Positions 1 to 6,714 of a stretch of DNA of 7,715 nt are shown one piece after another; position 1 is the first letter of the stretch, and each line of letters opens with the position of its first letter. Where the stretch lies: NCBI GenBank assembly GCA_021767625.1, contig JAASTB010000098.1:1-7715 (forward strand). The letters are read 5' to 3'. This DNA is from Wenzhouxiangella sp. (GTDB lineage Bacteria; Pseudomonadota; Gammaproteobacteria; Xanthomonadales; Wenzhouxiangellaceae). The translations under genes were made by a program, and so were the position numbers. The notes beneath the pieces are model-generated. The model did not search any database, was not told the origin of the DNA, and saw only the letters and a program-made list of their open reading frames with translations.

Positions 1-2
1 AT

Positions 3-386
3 GCTTTCAACCAGGGCGATGTGAAGCTGATGCGGCGCATCGGTGAAGACTATGTGCGCTACATGCTCGAAGTCGTCGACTTTTACGAGGATCAGTCACG
101 GCGTATTGTCGGCGAGTTGCTGCCTCAGACCCTTTTGGTCCACGCCAATGCGCTCAACGCCGACTGGCTGGACGAACTGCTCGATGCACTGACTGCTCGA
201 GGATACCGTTGGGTCGACATCGAAACGGCGACCGAACACCCCGCCTATGACCGTCCGATCGACGGTTACACCGGCCCGGCGGGAATCACCTGGCTGCATC
301 GCTGGGCGATCACGGCGGATCTGGATCGAAGCATTTTCCGCGGTGAGCCGACGGTTCCAGCCTGGATCGACCGGTTACGCGAATAA
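3..386 (+). CDS. Polysaccharide deacetylase family protein, C-terminal part (5' truncated by window edge)
   Basis: The reading frame is open from the left edge (first whole codon at 3) to TAA at 384-386, giving about 127 residues. An in-frame GTG at 21 is not a credible start, because coding sequence continues upstream of it. The segment has a stretch of type L-L-V-H-A-N-A-L-N-x-x-W-L followed by L-x-A-R-G-Y. This matches the late histidine motif of NodB-type polysaccharide deacetylases, after which come a conserved D-G-Y-x-G-x-x-G-I-x-W-L-H-R-W-A block and a short tail. Family members remove acetyl groups from cell-wall or surface polysaccharides using a divalent metal. The N-terminal Asp and His-x-x-x-His metal ligands lie outside the window, so activity cannot be judged here. 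The gene converges on the small lipoprotein gene with only 18 bases between the stops. The family call is confident; the substrate is unknown. Confidence 0.85.
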   Translation, partial: AFNQGDVKLMRRIGEDYVRYMLEVVDFYEDQSRRIVGELLPQTLLVHANALNADWLDELLDALTARGYRWVDIETATEHPAYDRPIDGYTGPAGITWLHRWAITADLDRSIFRGEPTVPAWIDRLRE

Positions 387-404
387 GGCTCGTTCCGGCG
401 AAGC

Positions 405-683
405 TCAGCGCGTGCCGATCAGTACCGCCCCGTCCGGCATGGCGGCCTGGAGAGCTTGGCAATCGCCGGTGTTCGACATTCTCGAGGTGGACGGGCCGGG
501 ATCCCAGGTCGGTGTCCGACCGGGTTGAGGCTGGATCGGCACCCAGATACGGCAAGGGCCCGCCGACTCCCACCAGGGTGCATCCTGCGCCAGTTCGACT
601 CCGTTCGGGGGCGAGGTCGCACAGGCTGCTGCCAGCAGTGTGGCGGCTCCGATCAGCAACGCTTTCGTCGTGCGGGATTGCAT
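405..683 (-). CDS. Small lipoprotein of unknown function (92 aa)
   Basis: The gene starts at ATG 681-683 and ends at TGA 405-407. A clear AGGAG ribosome binding site (complement of 690-694) sits six bases before the start. The protein opens with a basic n-region (MQSRTTK), a hydrophobic stretch ALLIGAATLL and a lipobox LAAAC with the lipidated cysteine at residue 21. It is therefore probably a lipoprotein with a mature chain of only about 72 residues. Residue 22 is Ala rather than Asp, which in the usual Lol rule favours outer-membrane sorting. The mature part is rich in Pro, Trp and Gly, has two further cysteines (about residues 44 and 75) that could form a disulfide, and ends in a hydrophobic A-V-L-I-G-T-R. 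I recognise no domain. The start, lipobox and ribosome site support a real gene; no function can be given. Confidence 0.75.
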   Translation of the reverse strand: MQSRTTKALLIGAATLLAAACATSPPNGVELAQDAPWWESAGPCRIWVPIQPQPGRTPTWDPGPSTSRMSNTGDCQALQAAMPDGAVLIGTR

Positions 684-730
684 CGGTGGCTCCTGGTAGG
701 ACTCCGCTCGTATCCTAGCACCCCTGTTCC

Positions 731-759
731 GCCGCTCGCTCCTTGCCGGAGCGAGCGGC
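731..759 (-). terminator. Perfect 12-bp hairpin downstream of the DUF885 gene
   Basis: Positions 731-742 and 748-759 are exact reverse complements with a five-base loop. The hairpin begins 9 bases past the stop codon of the - strand peptidase gene (769) and lies upstream of the lipoprotein gene. It is GC-rich and should be very stable, but neither strand carries a T run after it, so it is not a textbook intrinsic terminator. It could act as a terminator without a U tract, as a 3' end stabiliser, or as a barrier to read-through into the lipoprotein gene. Confidence 0.55.
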
Positions 760-768
760 AGGCGTTGG

Positions 769-2595
769 TCAGGCTGCGCGCTTGCGCTCGATCCAGTCGT
801 CGACGACGCGCTCGAGCAGCGTCAGGGGCAGGGCGCCGTTGCCCAGGACCTGGTCGTGGAACTCGGGCAGGCTGAAATCCTCGCCCAGCTCGCGCCGGGC
901 CCGTTCGCGCAGTTCCAGGATCTTCATCATGCCGACCTTGTAGGACAGCGCCTGGCCGGGCATGACCAGGTAGCGCTCGATTTCGGCCTCGACTTCGCCT
1001 TCGCCCATGCCGGTGTTGGCCAGCATGTAGTCGATGGCCTCCTCGCGCGTCCAGCGCTTGTGGTGCATGCCGGTGTCGACCACCAGGCGCACGGCTCGAA
1101 ACATTTCGGCCTGGAGGCGCCCGAGGTTGTCGAGCGGGTCGTCCTGGAAGCCGATCTCCCAGGCCAGTCGCTCGGTGTAGAGCGCCCAGCCTTCGGAATA
1201 GGCGGTGAAGGGCACCAGGCGCCGGAACATGGGGATGCCCTCGAGCTGCTGGGTGATGGCGATCTGGAAGTGATGGCCCGGGATGCCCTCGTGGTAGGCA
1301 AGGGTGCGCATGCCGAACTTCGGCACCTCGGAGACATCGCGCAGGTTGGCGAAGAACGTCCCCTTGCGCTTGCCGTCGAGCGAGGGGCGCTGGTAGTAGG
1401 CACCCGCAGAGGTTTCCTCGGCGAACTCCGGCACGCGCTTGACCTCGACGCCGGTCTCCGGCCGCAGGTTGAAGTACTTGTCCATCGCCGGGTCGATCTC
1501 GTCGAGGATCGCCTGGTAGTCGGCCAGGATCTGTTCCCGGCCGGCTTCGGTGTCGGGGTAGAGCTGGTCCGGCCGCTTGGCCAATTGCTGCACGCGCTCG
1601 CCGATGGTGCCCTCGGTCAGGCCCTCGGCGCGCAGGATGGCGTCCATCTCACGACCGATTCGCTCGACCTCGGCCAGGCCGATCTCGTGGATCTCTTCGG
1701 CCGTCATGTCGGTCGTTGTGTGTTGGCGAATCGCCTGCTGGTAGAAGGCGTCGCCGTCCGGCAGTCGCCACACGCCGCCGTTGCTGTCGGCCTTGGGTTC
1801 CAGTTCGCGCAGGTAGGCCAGCAGGTTCTCGTAGGCCGGGTAGACCGAGCGCTCGACCGCCTCGACGGCCTGGGCGTGCAGTTCCTCGCGGCGTGCGGCT
1901 TCGAGCTCGGCCTCGTCGATCTCGTTCATTTTTCCGTCGAGGCTGGACACCAGCAGGTGTTCTTCGGGCGCACTGTCGAGGAAGCCCTCGATCTGCTCGA
2001 TGACCTTGGTGACGGCGAAGGAGGGCGGCAGGATGCCGCGCTCTTCGCGAATCCGCAGGCCTTCGAGTACGCCGTCGAACTTCTCGTCGAACTGGTTCAG
2101 GCGCGCAATGTAGTGTTCGGCGCCGAGTTCGTCCTCGACGACGTGCTGCTGCACCATGAAGTCGGGCAGGTTGCTCTGGACGCCGAACAGCTGGTTGACC
2201 GGAAAGTTGTGGAAGCGCCAGCGGTCGGCATCGGCCATCTGGTTCGACATGAAGAAGTCGAATACGTCGTACGAGAGCAGGTCCTGGCCTTCGTAGTCGG
2301 CGCGGTCGTAGCGCTGGAAGGTTTCGTACTCGTCGCGCCAGTAGGCCAGCATTTCCTCGCCGGCCTCGGGCGAAGCGTCGCCCAGTTCGGCGTTGTGGCC
2401 GCGAATGCCGAACTGGTCGAGGATGCGCAGCGACGTGAGCATCTCGGGCTGCTGAAGGCTGAACTTCAGAAAGGCCCGGCTGTAGAACCAGTCGATGGAC
2501 AGCGGCTTGAAGTACCAGAAGTTGACGAACAGCAGGCCGCCGACGAGCATCAGGGCTGCCAGGCTGACGCCGCCCCACTTGAGGAATTTTTTCAT
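769..2595 (-). CDS. DUF885 family protein, putative membrane-anchored zinc metallopeptidase (608 aa)
   Basis: The gene starts at ATG 2593-2595, with a purine-rich GGGAAG just upstream, and stops with TGA at 769-771. Residues 1-9 are basic, and residues 10-30 form one hydrophobic segment (SLAALMLVGGLLFVNFWYF region). This is either an uncleaved membrane anchor or a signal peptide, so the body probably lies in the periplasm. The rest fits DUF885 in length and motif order. H435-E436-G-I-P-G-H441-H442-F-Q is the family's variant of the HExxH zinc site. S-E468-G-W-A-L-Y-T-E475 follows about 30 residues later and probably supplies the third metal ligand. V-D-T-G-M-H-H-K-R-W (506-515) and M-P-G-Q-A-L-S-Y-K-V-G (545-555) are further family signatures. 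The middle region (about 150-350) is charged and helix-rich. The family belongs to the HExxH-type peptidase superfamily, but substrates of most members are unknown. All putative catalytic residues are present. It is transcribed alone, divergent from the propeller gene. Confidence 0.88.
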   Translation of the reverse strand: MKKFLKWGGVSLAALMLVGGLLFVNFWYFKPLSIDWFYSRAFLKFSLQQPEMLTSLRILDQFGIRGHNAELGDASPEAGEEMLAYWRDEYETFQRYDRADYEGQDLLSYDVFDFFMSNQMADADRWRFHNFPVNQLFGVQSNLPDFMVQQHVVEDELGAEHYIARLNQFDEKFDGVLEGLRIREERGILPPSFAVTKVIEQIEGFLDSAPEEHLLVSSLDGKMNEIDEAELEAARREELHAQAVEAVERSVYPAYENLLAYLRELEPKADSNGGVWRLPDGDAFYQQAIRQHTTTDMTAEEIHEIGLAEVERIGREMDAILRAEGLTEGTIGERVQQLAKRPDQLYPDTEAGREQILADYQAILDEIDPAMDKYFNLRPETGVEVKRVPEFAEETSAGAYYQRPSLDGKRKGTFFANLRDVSEVPKFGMRTLAYHEGIPGHHFQIAITQQLEGIPMFRRLVPFTAYSEGWALYTERLAWEIGFQDDPLDNLGRLQAEMFRAVRLVVDTGMHHKRWTREEAIDYMLANTGMGEGEVEAEIERYLVMPGQALSYKVGMMKILELRERARRELGEDFSLPEFHDQVLGNGALPLTLLERVVDDWIERKRAA

Positions 2596-2601
2596 TGTCT
2601 T

Positions 2602-2627
2602 CCCGGTTTTCGTTGACTCGAACCGGG
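2602..2627 (-). promoter_or_regulatory. Interrupted inverted repeat in the leader/promoter of the DUF885 gene
   Basis: CCCGG at 2602-2606 pairs with CCGGG at 2623-2627, and TTCG at 2609-2612 pairs with CGAA at 2619-2622. The result is nine base pairs with a two-base bulge and a six-base loop. On the - strand the proximal arm overlaps the purine-rich GGGAAG that should be the ribosome site of the DUF885 gene. A -10-like TATAAA (complement of 2631-2636) lies just upstream, so a transcript might start inside or beside the distal arm. The element could be an operator at the transcription start or a leader hairpin that limits translation. No good -35 hexamer is visible, so the promoter part is weak. 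Confidence 0.3.
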
Positions 2628-2823
2628 CACTTTATACTCCCGGCGCACGCAATGGCATGCGCCAGAAGTCATGAATCACTTCGGGAGTCCCTGTGTTGCG
2701 GGCTGGTTTCCCTAGCATGCAACCATTCCGATTCGACTTTAGCAACACTCATCATTAGACTTGGGCCACCAAGTAGTTGGCTTGCTTGGTAATAGGTGTT
2801 TACTGACAGAGGTTTTTGGTAGT

Positions 2824-2827
2824 GGGG
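2824..2827 (+). promoter_or_regulatory. Ribosome binding site that favours ATG 2834 as start of the propeller gene
   Basis: GGGG at 2824-2827 sits six bases before ATG 2834. The frame also offers TTG at 2816 and GTG at 2822, and an AGAGG at 2808-2812 lies nine bases before the GTG. ATG 2834 is preferred because it opens directly into a normal signal peptide (MKAVLLSLAS...). The upstream options would add VVGLT-type residues before the lysine. GTG 2822 remains possible. Confidence 0.4.
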
Positions 2828-2833
2828 TTGACG

Positions 2834-5197
2834 ATGAAGGCGGTACTCTTATCTTTGGCCTCCATTTGGAGCGTCAATGCTCCGGGGGCGGAGCTCTCGG
2901 ACACGGGGGTGCCCGTAAACCCTCTTTCCGGCTTGAGGGTTGACGGGCCTCGGGGTGACCTAGTCTTCGCGGGACGCTTTGAGGAGCCCCCTGTCTATTG
3001 GCGCTCATACGGTCCCTTCGGTGGGCGGATCCTGCAGGTCGAGATTTCGCCAAGCGTGCCGTCCGTTTTGTACGCGGGAACTGAGAACGGCTTGTTCAGG
3101 TCGGTTGATTCCGCCGCAAACTGGCAACGTGTTGCTGCAGGCCTTAATCGCACTCGCATCAGGGGCCTTGCGTTGGATCCAACGAATTCAGAAATTGTCT
3201 ATGCAGCTATCAGGCCCGGACTCTTCAAGACGACAGATGGCGGCGATTCCTGGCAGAAGCTGGACTTGCCTATGCCTTATAAATACTACGGTTCGGTCAC
3301 CATTGACATTGATCCGAATGATGGCGATGTGGTCACGGTGGCAGACTCGCGGGGAGAGGGGATCTATCAGTCTACTGACGGCGGTCAGTTGTGGAATCAG
3401 CTGAACTCGGCCTACCTACCCAGTGTCGAGTCGTTGGCGTTCTCTCAGGATGATCGTGACCGAGTAATTGCTTCCACCAGACTGGATGGCGTGACGCGGT
3501 TTCACGTGTCAAGTGATGGAGGCGTATCCTGGGATTCTGGCGGTCCTTACCTTGACTCTGATCAGATCCTCTCCTTGGGAGAAGGCTTGATGCTCTCAAC
3601 AGGTTCTTACTACGGTGCGATCAAGAGTTTGAATGCCGGTGAAAGCTGGTCTGAGCTTCGTGTCGACTGCCCGATCCAGGATCTAGAGGATCAGTGGGTT
3701 TATTCTCTGTCAGAGGCGCAAAGTGGTGGGGTTTACGCGGCGAGTAATCAAGGTGTGTATTACATTAGTTCTGATCTGGAAAGCTGTAGTCTGATTTCCC
3801 AGGGCATGCTCCCTGAACATCAACAAGATAGGGCCGTCAAGCCATACTCTCTGGCTGCGGATCCAGTTGACACTGGTGTTCTGTATGTCGGGACTTTCTA
3901 CGACGGAATATTCAAGACCCATGATGTCGGCCAGAGCTGGATTCGAGCCTCGGACGGGATCAAGGCGGCGGAGATCCAGTCTATTGCGAGCCATCCCGAG
4001 AATTCCAACCTCATTTTTGCCGGGGGTATGGGCTTTCCCACCTCGGCGTCCGATTCTTTGTGGGTCAGTGAAGATGCCGGTCGGACCTGGCAAGTAAAGT
4101 CCCAGGGCTTGAATTTGCCGGGAGTGCAGGCGATCTCGATTGACTCAGGTGGGTCGTCTGATCTCGCGTCCTCACATCTGTTTGCTGTTGGGCGGGGTGC
4201 CGTCGTACTCGATGGACAGTGGATCGACCATAGTGGTGTATTCAAGTCCGAGGACGGTGGAAGTAGTTGGTTTGAGTCGGGGCAAGGAGTTGAAGTCATT
4301 CCGGAGGAGCTCGCTCAAAGGGTGATTTTTGGCCCCCCGCCTGACTCTGAAAGGCACGCTGTCATTATCGATCAGAACGGTCTTCGTGACGCGTCTGGTT
4401 ACGCGCAGACTGTGTATGTTTCTGGGACGGCTTTGTCACAAGAGACTGCAAATGGGTGCACCATGACTGGGCACCGAATCTACAAGTCGCTTGATGCAGG
4501 AGAAAGCTGGTTTCCGGCTGACACTGGAATCCCAGCCTCTTGCCCCGAAGATGGTGTCGTGCAAGTTCGGGATATCTTGATCGATCCAAGTGATTCGAAT
4601 GTTCTCTATGCGGGCACGTATGTACACCGGGAATTCTTCTTTCTGGATGCATCCTATCCGGAGAACGGTGTCTTCAAATCTACCGACGGAGGCGCCAATT
4701 GGCACCTCAAAAGTAGCGGAATACCAATCATGGGTGGAGAGGCATCGGAAGGGCACTGGGATATCAATGCACTGGCCATCGCTCAGTCGGATCCGCAGAC
4801 ACTTTTTGCCGTCGCAGAAGAAGCATATGAGCATTATGTCGGTGAAGAGGGGACCGTCGTGACTCGGTGGTATCCGTCGGTAGTTTTCAAATCCTCTGAC
4901 GGTGGCGAAAGCTGGGTCCAGGCCAATGAAGGGATTCCATCAGAGGCGCAGATTCATGCGGTTGAAGTCAATCCTAAGAACGAGGATGTAGCTTACGTTT
5001 CAACTCGGTCGAGTTCCCCAGGGCTGCCCGATGTCTTCAGAACAACCGATGGGGGCGCCTCTTGGCAGCCCTACGGCGAGGTGGAGAAGATCGCAGGCGC
5101 GATGAGACTGCACCTGGGCGACGCCGAGGACGATGTTGTGCTCTATGTGGGAGGGCTCGGAGGAGTATTCCGGTCGGAGTCAAGTGAAGTTCAATAG
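2834..5197 (+). CDS. Secreted BNR/Asp-box repeat beta-propeller protein (about 787 aa)
   Basis: From ATG 2834 to TAG 5195-5197. Residues 1-19 form a signal peptide with probable cleavage after A-P-G-A, so the protein is exported. The body is built of about 50-residue repeats of the form L-Y-A-G-T-x-x-G-x-F-K-S-x-D-G-G-x-x-W. Twelve Asp-boxes are readable, starting near residues 90, 133, 180, 226, 265, 362, 412, 472, 552, 616, 687 and 737. A degenerate one lies near 312 and a half-unit (GGVFRSE) ends the protein. That spacing suggests about 14 blades, probably two seven-bladed propellers. Four cysteines occur in two near pairs (279/318 and 542/570), consistent with disulfides outside the cytoplasm. 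Asp-boxes are structural and occur in sialidases, GH74 glucanases, sortilin-like domains and many proteins of unknown role. I see no catalytic signature, membrane anchor or C-terminal sorting tag. G+C is clearly lower than in the flanks (3721-3780 has 27 G/C of 60; 1801-1860 has 41 of 60). The gene stands alone; its function is unknown. Confidence 0.88.
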   Translation: MKAVLLSLASIWSVNAPGAELSDTGVPVNPLSGLRVDGPRGDLVFAGRFEEPPVYWRSYGPFGGRILQVEISPSVPSVLYAGTENGLFRSVDSAANWQRVAAGLNRTRIRGLALDPTNSEIVYAAIRPGLFKTTDGGDSWQKLDLPMPYKYYGSVTIDIDPNDGDVVTVADSRGEGIYQSTDGGQLWNQLNSAYLPSVESLAFSQDDRDRVIASTRLDGVTRFHVSSDGGVSWDSGGPYLDSDQILSLGEGLMLSTGSYYGAIKSLNAGESWSELRVDCPIQDLEDQWVYSLSEAQSGGVYAASNQGVYYISSDLESCSLISQGMLPEHQQDRAVKPYSLAADPVDTGVLYVGTFYDGIFKTHDVGQSWIRASDGIKAAEIQSIASHPENSNLIFAGGMGFPTSASDSLWVSEDAGRTWQVKSQGLNLPGVQAISIDSGGSSDLASSHLFAVGRGAVVLDGQWIDHSGVFKSEDGGSSWFESGQGVEVIPEELAQRVIFGPPPDSERHAVIIDQNGLRDASGYAQTVYVSGTALSQETANGCTMTGHRIYKSLDAGESWFPADTGIPASCPEDGVVQVRDILIDPSDSNVLYAGTYVHREFFFLDASYPENGVFKSTDGGANWHLKSSGIPIMGGEASEGHWDINALAIAQSDPQTLFAVAEEAYEHYVGEEGTVVTRWYPSVVFKSSDGGESWVQANEGIPSEAQIHAVEVNPKNEDVAYVSTRSSSPGLPDVFRTTDGGASWQPYGEVEKIAGAMRLHLGDAEDDVVLYVGGLGGVFRSESSEVQ

Positions 5198-5223
5198 CGT
5201 TTGCCCTTCGATACATACACGGA

Positions 5224-5250
5224 CCATGCCATGCGCGGCGCAGGGCATGG
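5224..5250. terminator. Hairpin between the convergent propeller and SecD-head-like genes
   Basis: CCATGCC at 5224-5230 pairs exactly with GGCATGG at 5244-5250. After one A/G mismatch, TGCG at 5232-5235 pairs with CGCA at 5239-5242 around a three-base loop. This gives 11 base pairs in 27 bases. The hairpin begins 27 bases after the + strand stop (5197) and ends 21 bases before the - strand stop (5271), so it is well placed to terminate both genes. There is no T run on either side, so a classical intrinsic terminator is not certain. Confidence 0.55.
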
Positions 5251-5270
5251 CCAATCCCCGGGCTTTGTAG

Positions 5271-5639
5271 TTAGTCTCGATCCGCGGAAGCCATCCTCAA
5301 CTGAATTTCGAAGCGCTCTCCGAAGGCCGCTGCGATGCGGGCCTTCCACACCGTTTCGTCGCCGCAGGTCACCACGATTTCCTCGCCGATGTTCTGGCCG
5401 GTGAACGACTTCATGCGATCGGCCGCGGCGGGCGTGAGCGCGATCATCAGCCGCGAACTGTCTTCCGCGCGCTCGGATACCCGCTGAATGTCGCCCGCAT
5501 CGACCAGGGCTTCCTCGGCCGCATGGCCGTCAACGTAGTGGTGTAGCGCGAAATCGGAATCGCATGGCGCGGGAAGCCCGGTCTCTGCGTTGGCCGTATG
5601 GACGAACAGCGCGAAAAGCGCGATTGCAATAACCCTCAT
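5271..5639 (-). CDS. Exported small protein resembling the SecD P1 head subdomain (122 aa)
   Basis: The start is ATG 5637-5639, chosen because GGAGG (complement of 5645-5649) lies five bases upstream and the product then opens with a clean signal peptide (MRVIAIALFALFVHTANA, cleavage before E19). The frame is open further upstream, but that extension would spoil the signal peptide. The stop is TAA 5271-5273. Residues about 48-116 resemble the head subdomain of the SecD periplasmic P1 region: a D-I-x-x-V element, then L-M-I-A-L-T-P-A-A-A-D-R-M-K-S-F-T, then N-I-G-E-E-I-V-V-T-C-G-D-E-T-V, a bend, and a final F-E-I-Q-L strand. SecD itself has the pattern L-T-P-x-G-A and N-I-G-x-x-x-x-I-x-x-D-G. 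Here the unit stands alone, without the twelve-helix SecDF body. Cysteines 26 and 92 could pair in the periplasm. It may share a transcript with the upstream oxidoreductase gene (70 bases apart). The domain call is from pattern memory; the role is unknown. Confidence 0.75.
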   Translation of the reverse strand: MRVIAIALFALFVHTANAETGLPAPCDSDFALHHYVDGHAAEEALVDAGDIQRVSERAEDSSRLMIALTPAAADRMKSFTGQNIGEEIVVTCGDETVWKARIAAAFGERFEIQLRMASADRD

Positions 5640-5670
5640 GTTTCCCTCCGGAACGTTGCGCGTACACACA

Positions 5671-5699
5671 GTTCTTGGGTCGGGGGCACAGCAAGTCAA
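5671..5699 (-). promoter_or_regulatory. Possible sigma-70-type promoter for the SecD-head-like gene
   Basis: On the - strand, TTGACT (complement of 5694-5699) matches five of six -35 consensus bases. AAGAAC (complement of 5671-5676) follows after 17 bases but is a poor -10. If real, it would give the small gene its own start, independent of the oxidoreductase gene whose stop is at 5710. Confidence 0.2.
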
Positions 5700-5709
5700 A
5701 TCGGCGATT

Positions 5710-6684
5710 CTACGGGCTGATCACCAGGCTGCCGGTGGAAGTGCGGCCGAACAGGGCTTTGAAGGCCTTGCCGGCATCGGCCAGGTCGTAGATTCGGGAC
5801 GGCGTGGGATCGATCTGCCCCGACAGGGTCCACTCGGCCAGCGTCTTGATGACCGGCGGGACCACGGTGGGATCGGCCATGACCGTGCCGCCCCAGTTGA
5901 CGCCGTGGATGGAGCAGCGCTTGAGCAGCGGCAGGTTCATCGGGATCTTCGCGATGCCGGCGACGAAGCCCACGACGAGGAAACGTCCGCCGGGGGCCAG
6001 CAGCCGCAATGCGGCCTCCGACACATCGCCGCCGACCGGATCGTAGACGATGTTGACGCCACGCTTGCCGGTGATCGCCTTGACTTCGTCTCGCCAGCCA
6101 TCAGCCGTGTAGTCCACGACAGCATCGGCCCCATGGGCCAGGCAGTGATTCCTCTTGGCTTCGCTCGAGGCACAGGCAATGACCTCCGCGCCCAGCGCCT
6201 TGGCGCACTCGATGGCCGTGGTTCCCGTGCTTCCCGATGCGCCGAGAACCAGGACGGTCTCACTTTCCTTCACGTTGCCGATTTCGCGCAGGCCGAAGAG
6301 ACTCGTGGCCCAGGAAATGAAGAAGTTGGCAGCCCTGACCGGTTCCAGGTCCGGTGGCAGCGGCGCACAGGAAGCGGCCGGCAAGATCACCTGCTCGGCC
6401 AGGCCGCCGTGGAGGGCGAAAGCGGCCACTCGGTCGCCGGGCCCGACATGGGTGACGCCTTCGCCCACCGACTCGACGGTGCCCGCCATCGAGCTGCCGG
6501 GCACGAATGGCAGGTCGGGCCGGATCTGGTAGTCGCCGCGGATCATGAGACCGTCGAAGAAGCCCACGCCCACGCCGCCGATATCGAGACGGACCTCGCC
6601 CGGACCCGGCTCGGGCGGCTGCGGCAGTTCGCTGACGCCGATGGCCGCCGGGTTTGAGAATTCCGTGATCTGAATCCCTCGCAT
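5710..6684 (-). CDS. Zinc-independent quinone oxidoreductase-like protein, MDR superfamily (324 aa)
   Basis: The gene starts at ATG 6682-6684, with GGGAG (complement of 6692-6696) seven bases upstream, and stops with TAG at 5710-5712. Its length and order of motifs are those of NADPH:quinone oxidoreductase-type medium-chain dehydrogenases. An N-terminal GroES-like fold carries P-G-P-G-E-V (26-31), F-V-P-G-S-S-M-A-G-T-V-E-S-V-G-E-G-V (60-77) and G-P-G-D-R-V (81-86). The Rossmann nucleotide site is V-L-G-A-S-G-S-T-G-T-T-A (146-157), followed by A-L-G-A-E-V-I-A. Next come H-G-A-D-A-V-V-D-Y (184-192), Y-D-P-V-G-G (214-219) and P-G-G-R-F-L-V-V-G (231-239). The C-terminal end A-F-x-x-L-x-x-x-x-x-x-G-S-L-V-I matches the family. 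The structural zinc cysteine cluster of alcohol dehydrogenases is missing, as expected for the quinone reductase branch. It probably reduces quinones, enones or acyl-CoA-like substrates with NADPH in the cytoplasm; the exact substrate cannot be read from sequence. Confidence 0.9.
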   Translation of the reverse strand: MRGIQITEFSNPAAIGVSELPQPPEPGPGEVRLDIGGVGVGFFDGLMIRGDYQIRPDLPFVPGSSMAGTVESVGEGVTHVGPGDRVAAFALHGGLAEQVILPAASCAPLPPDLEPVRAANFFISWATSLFGLREIGNVKESETVLVLGASGSTGTTAIECAKALGAEVIACASSEAKRNHCLAHGADAVVDYTADGWRDEVKAITGKRGVNIVYDPVGGDVSEAALRLLAPGGRFLVVGFVAGIAKIPMNLPLLKRCSIHGVNWGGTVMADPTVVPPVIKTLAEWTLSGQIDPTPSRIYDLADAGKAFKALFGRTSTGSLVISP

Positions 6685-6714
6685 TCCTGAACTCCCGAAT
6701 CATTGTGTCTGGCC

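Noticed and set aside
456..875. A 139-codon + strand frame over the lipoprotein and the end of the DUF885 gene
   Set aside because: It runs antisense through two genes and the terminator hairpin, and its product is Arg-rich without motifs. The lipoprotein on the other strand has a proper ribosome site and lipobox.
1649..2578. A 309-codon - strand frame inside the DUF885 gene in another phase
   Set aside because: Its product is almost entirely Arg/Ala/Pro/Gly, the usual shifted-frame shadow of a GC-rich gene.
856..2616. A 586-codon open frame on the + strand across the whole DUF885 gene
   Set aside because: It lies wholly antisense to a gene with clear family motifs. Its product is a repetitive Leu/Val/Asp/Gly/His mix typical of the complement of GC-rich codons, with no ribosome site or domain.
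2595..2792. A 65-codon + strand frame in the divergent intergenic region
   Set aside because: It has no ribosome site, signal peptide or domain, and its start overlaps the start codon of the DUF885 gene. I see no other gene in this region.
2640..5270. Insertion sequence or integration-site ends around the low-GC propeller gene
   Set aside because: I searched by eye for matching direct or inverted repeats at both borders, and for tRNA ends or transposase fragments, and found none. Only the composition suggests transfer.
5198..5404. Possible continuation of the propeller protein past its stop codon
   Set aside because: The same frame after TAG 5195-5197 has no repeat-like or anchor-like sequence and runs through the hairpin and the next gene, so the stop looks genuine and not a recent truncation.
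5590..6657. A 355-codon open frame on the + strand across the oxidoreductase gene
   Set aside because: It is antisense to a well-recognised MDR enzyme. Its product is low-complexity in Ala/Gly/Asp/His/Arg and shows no family motif.
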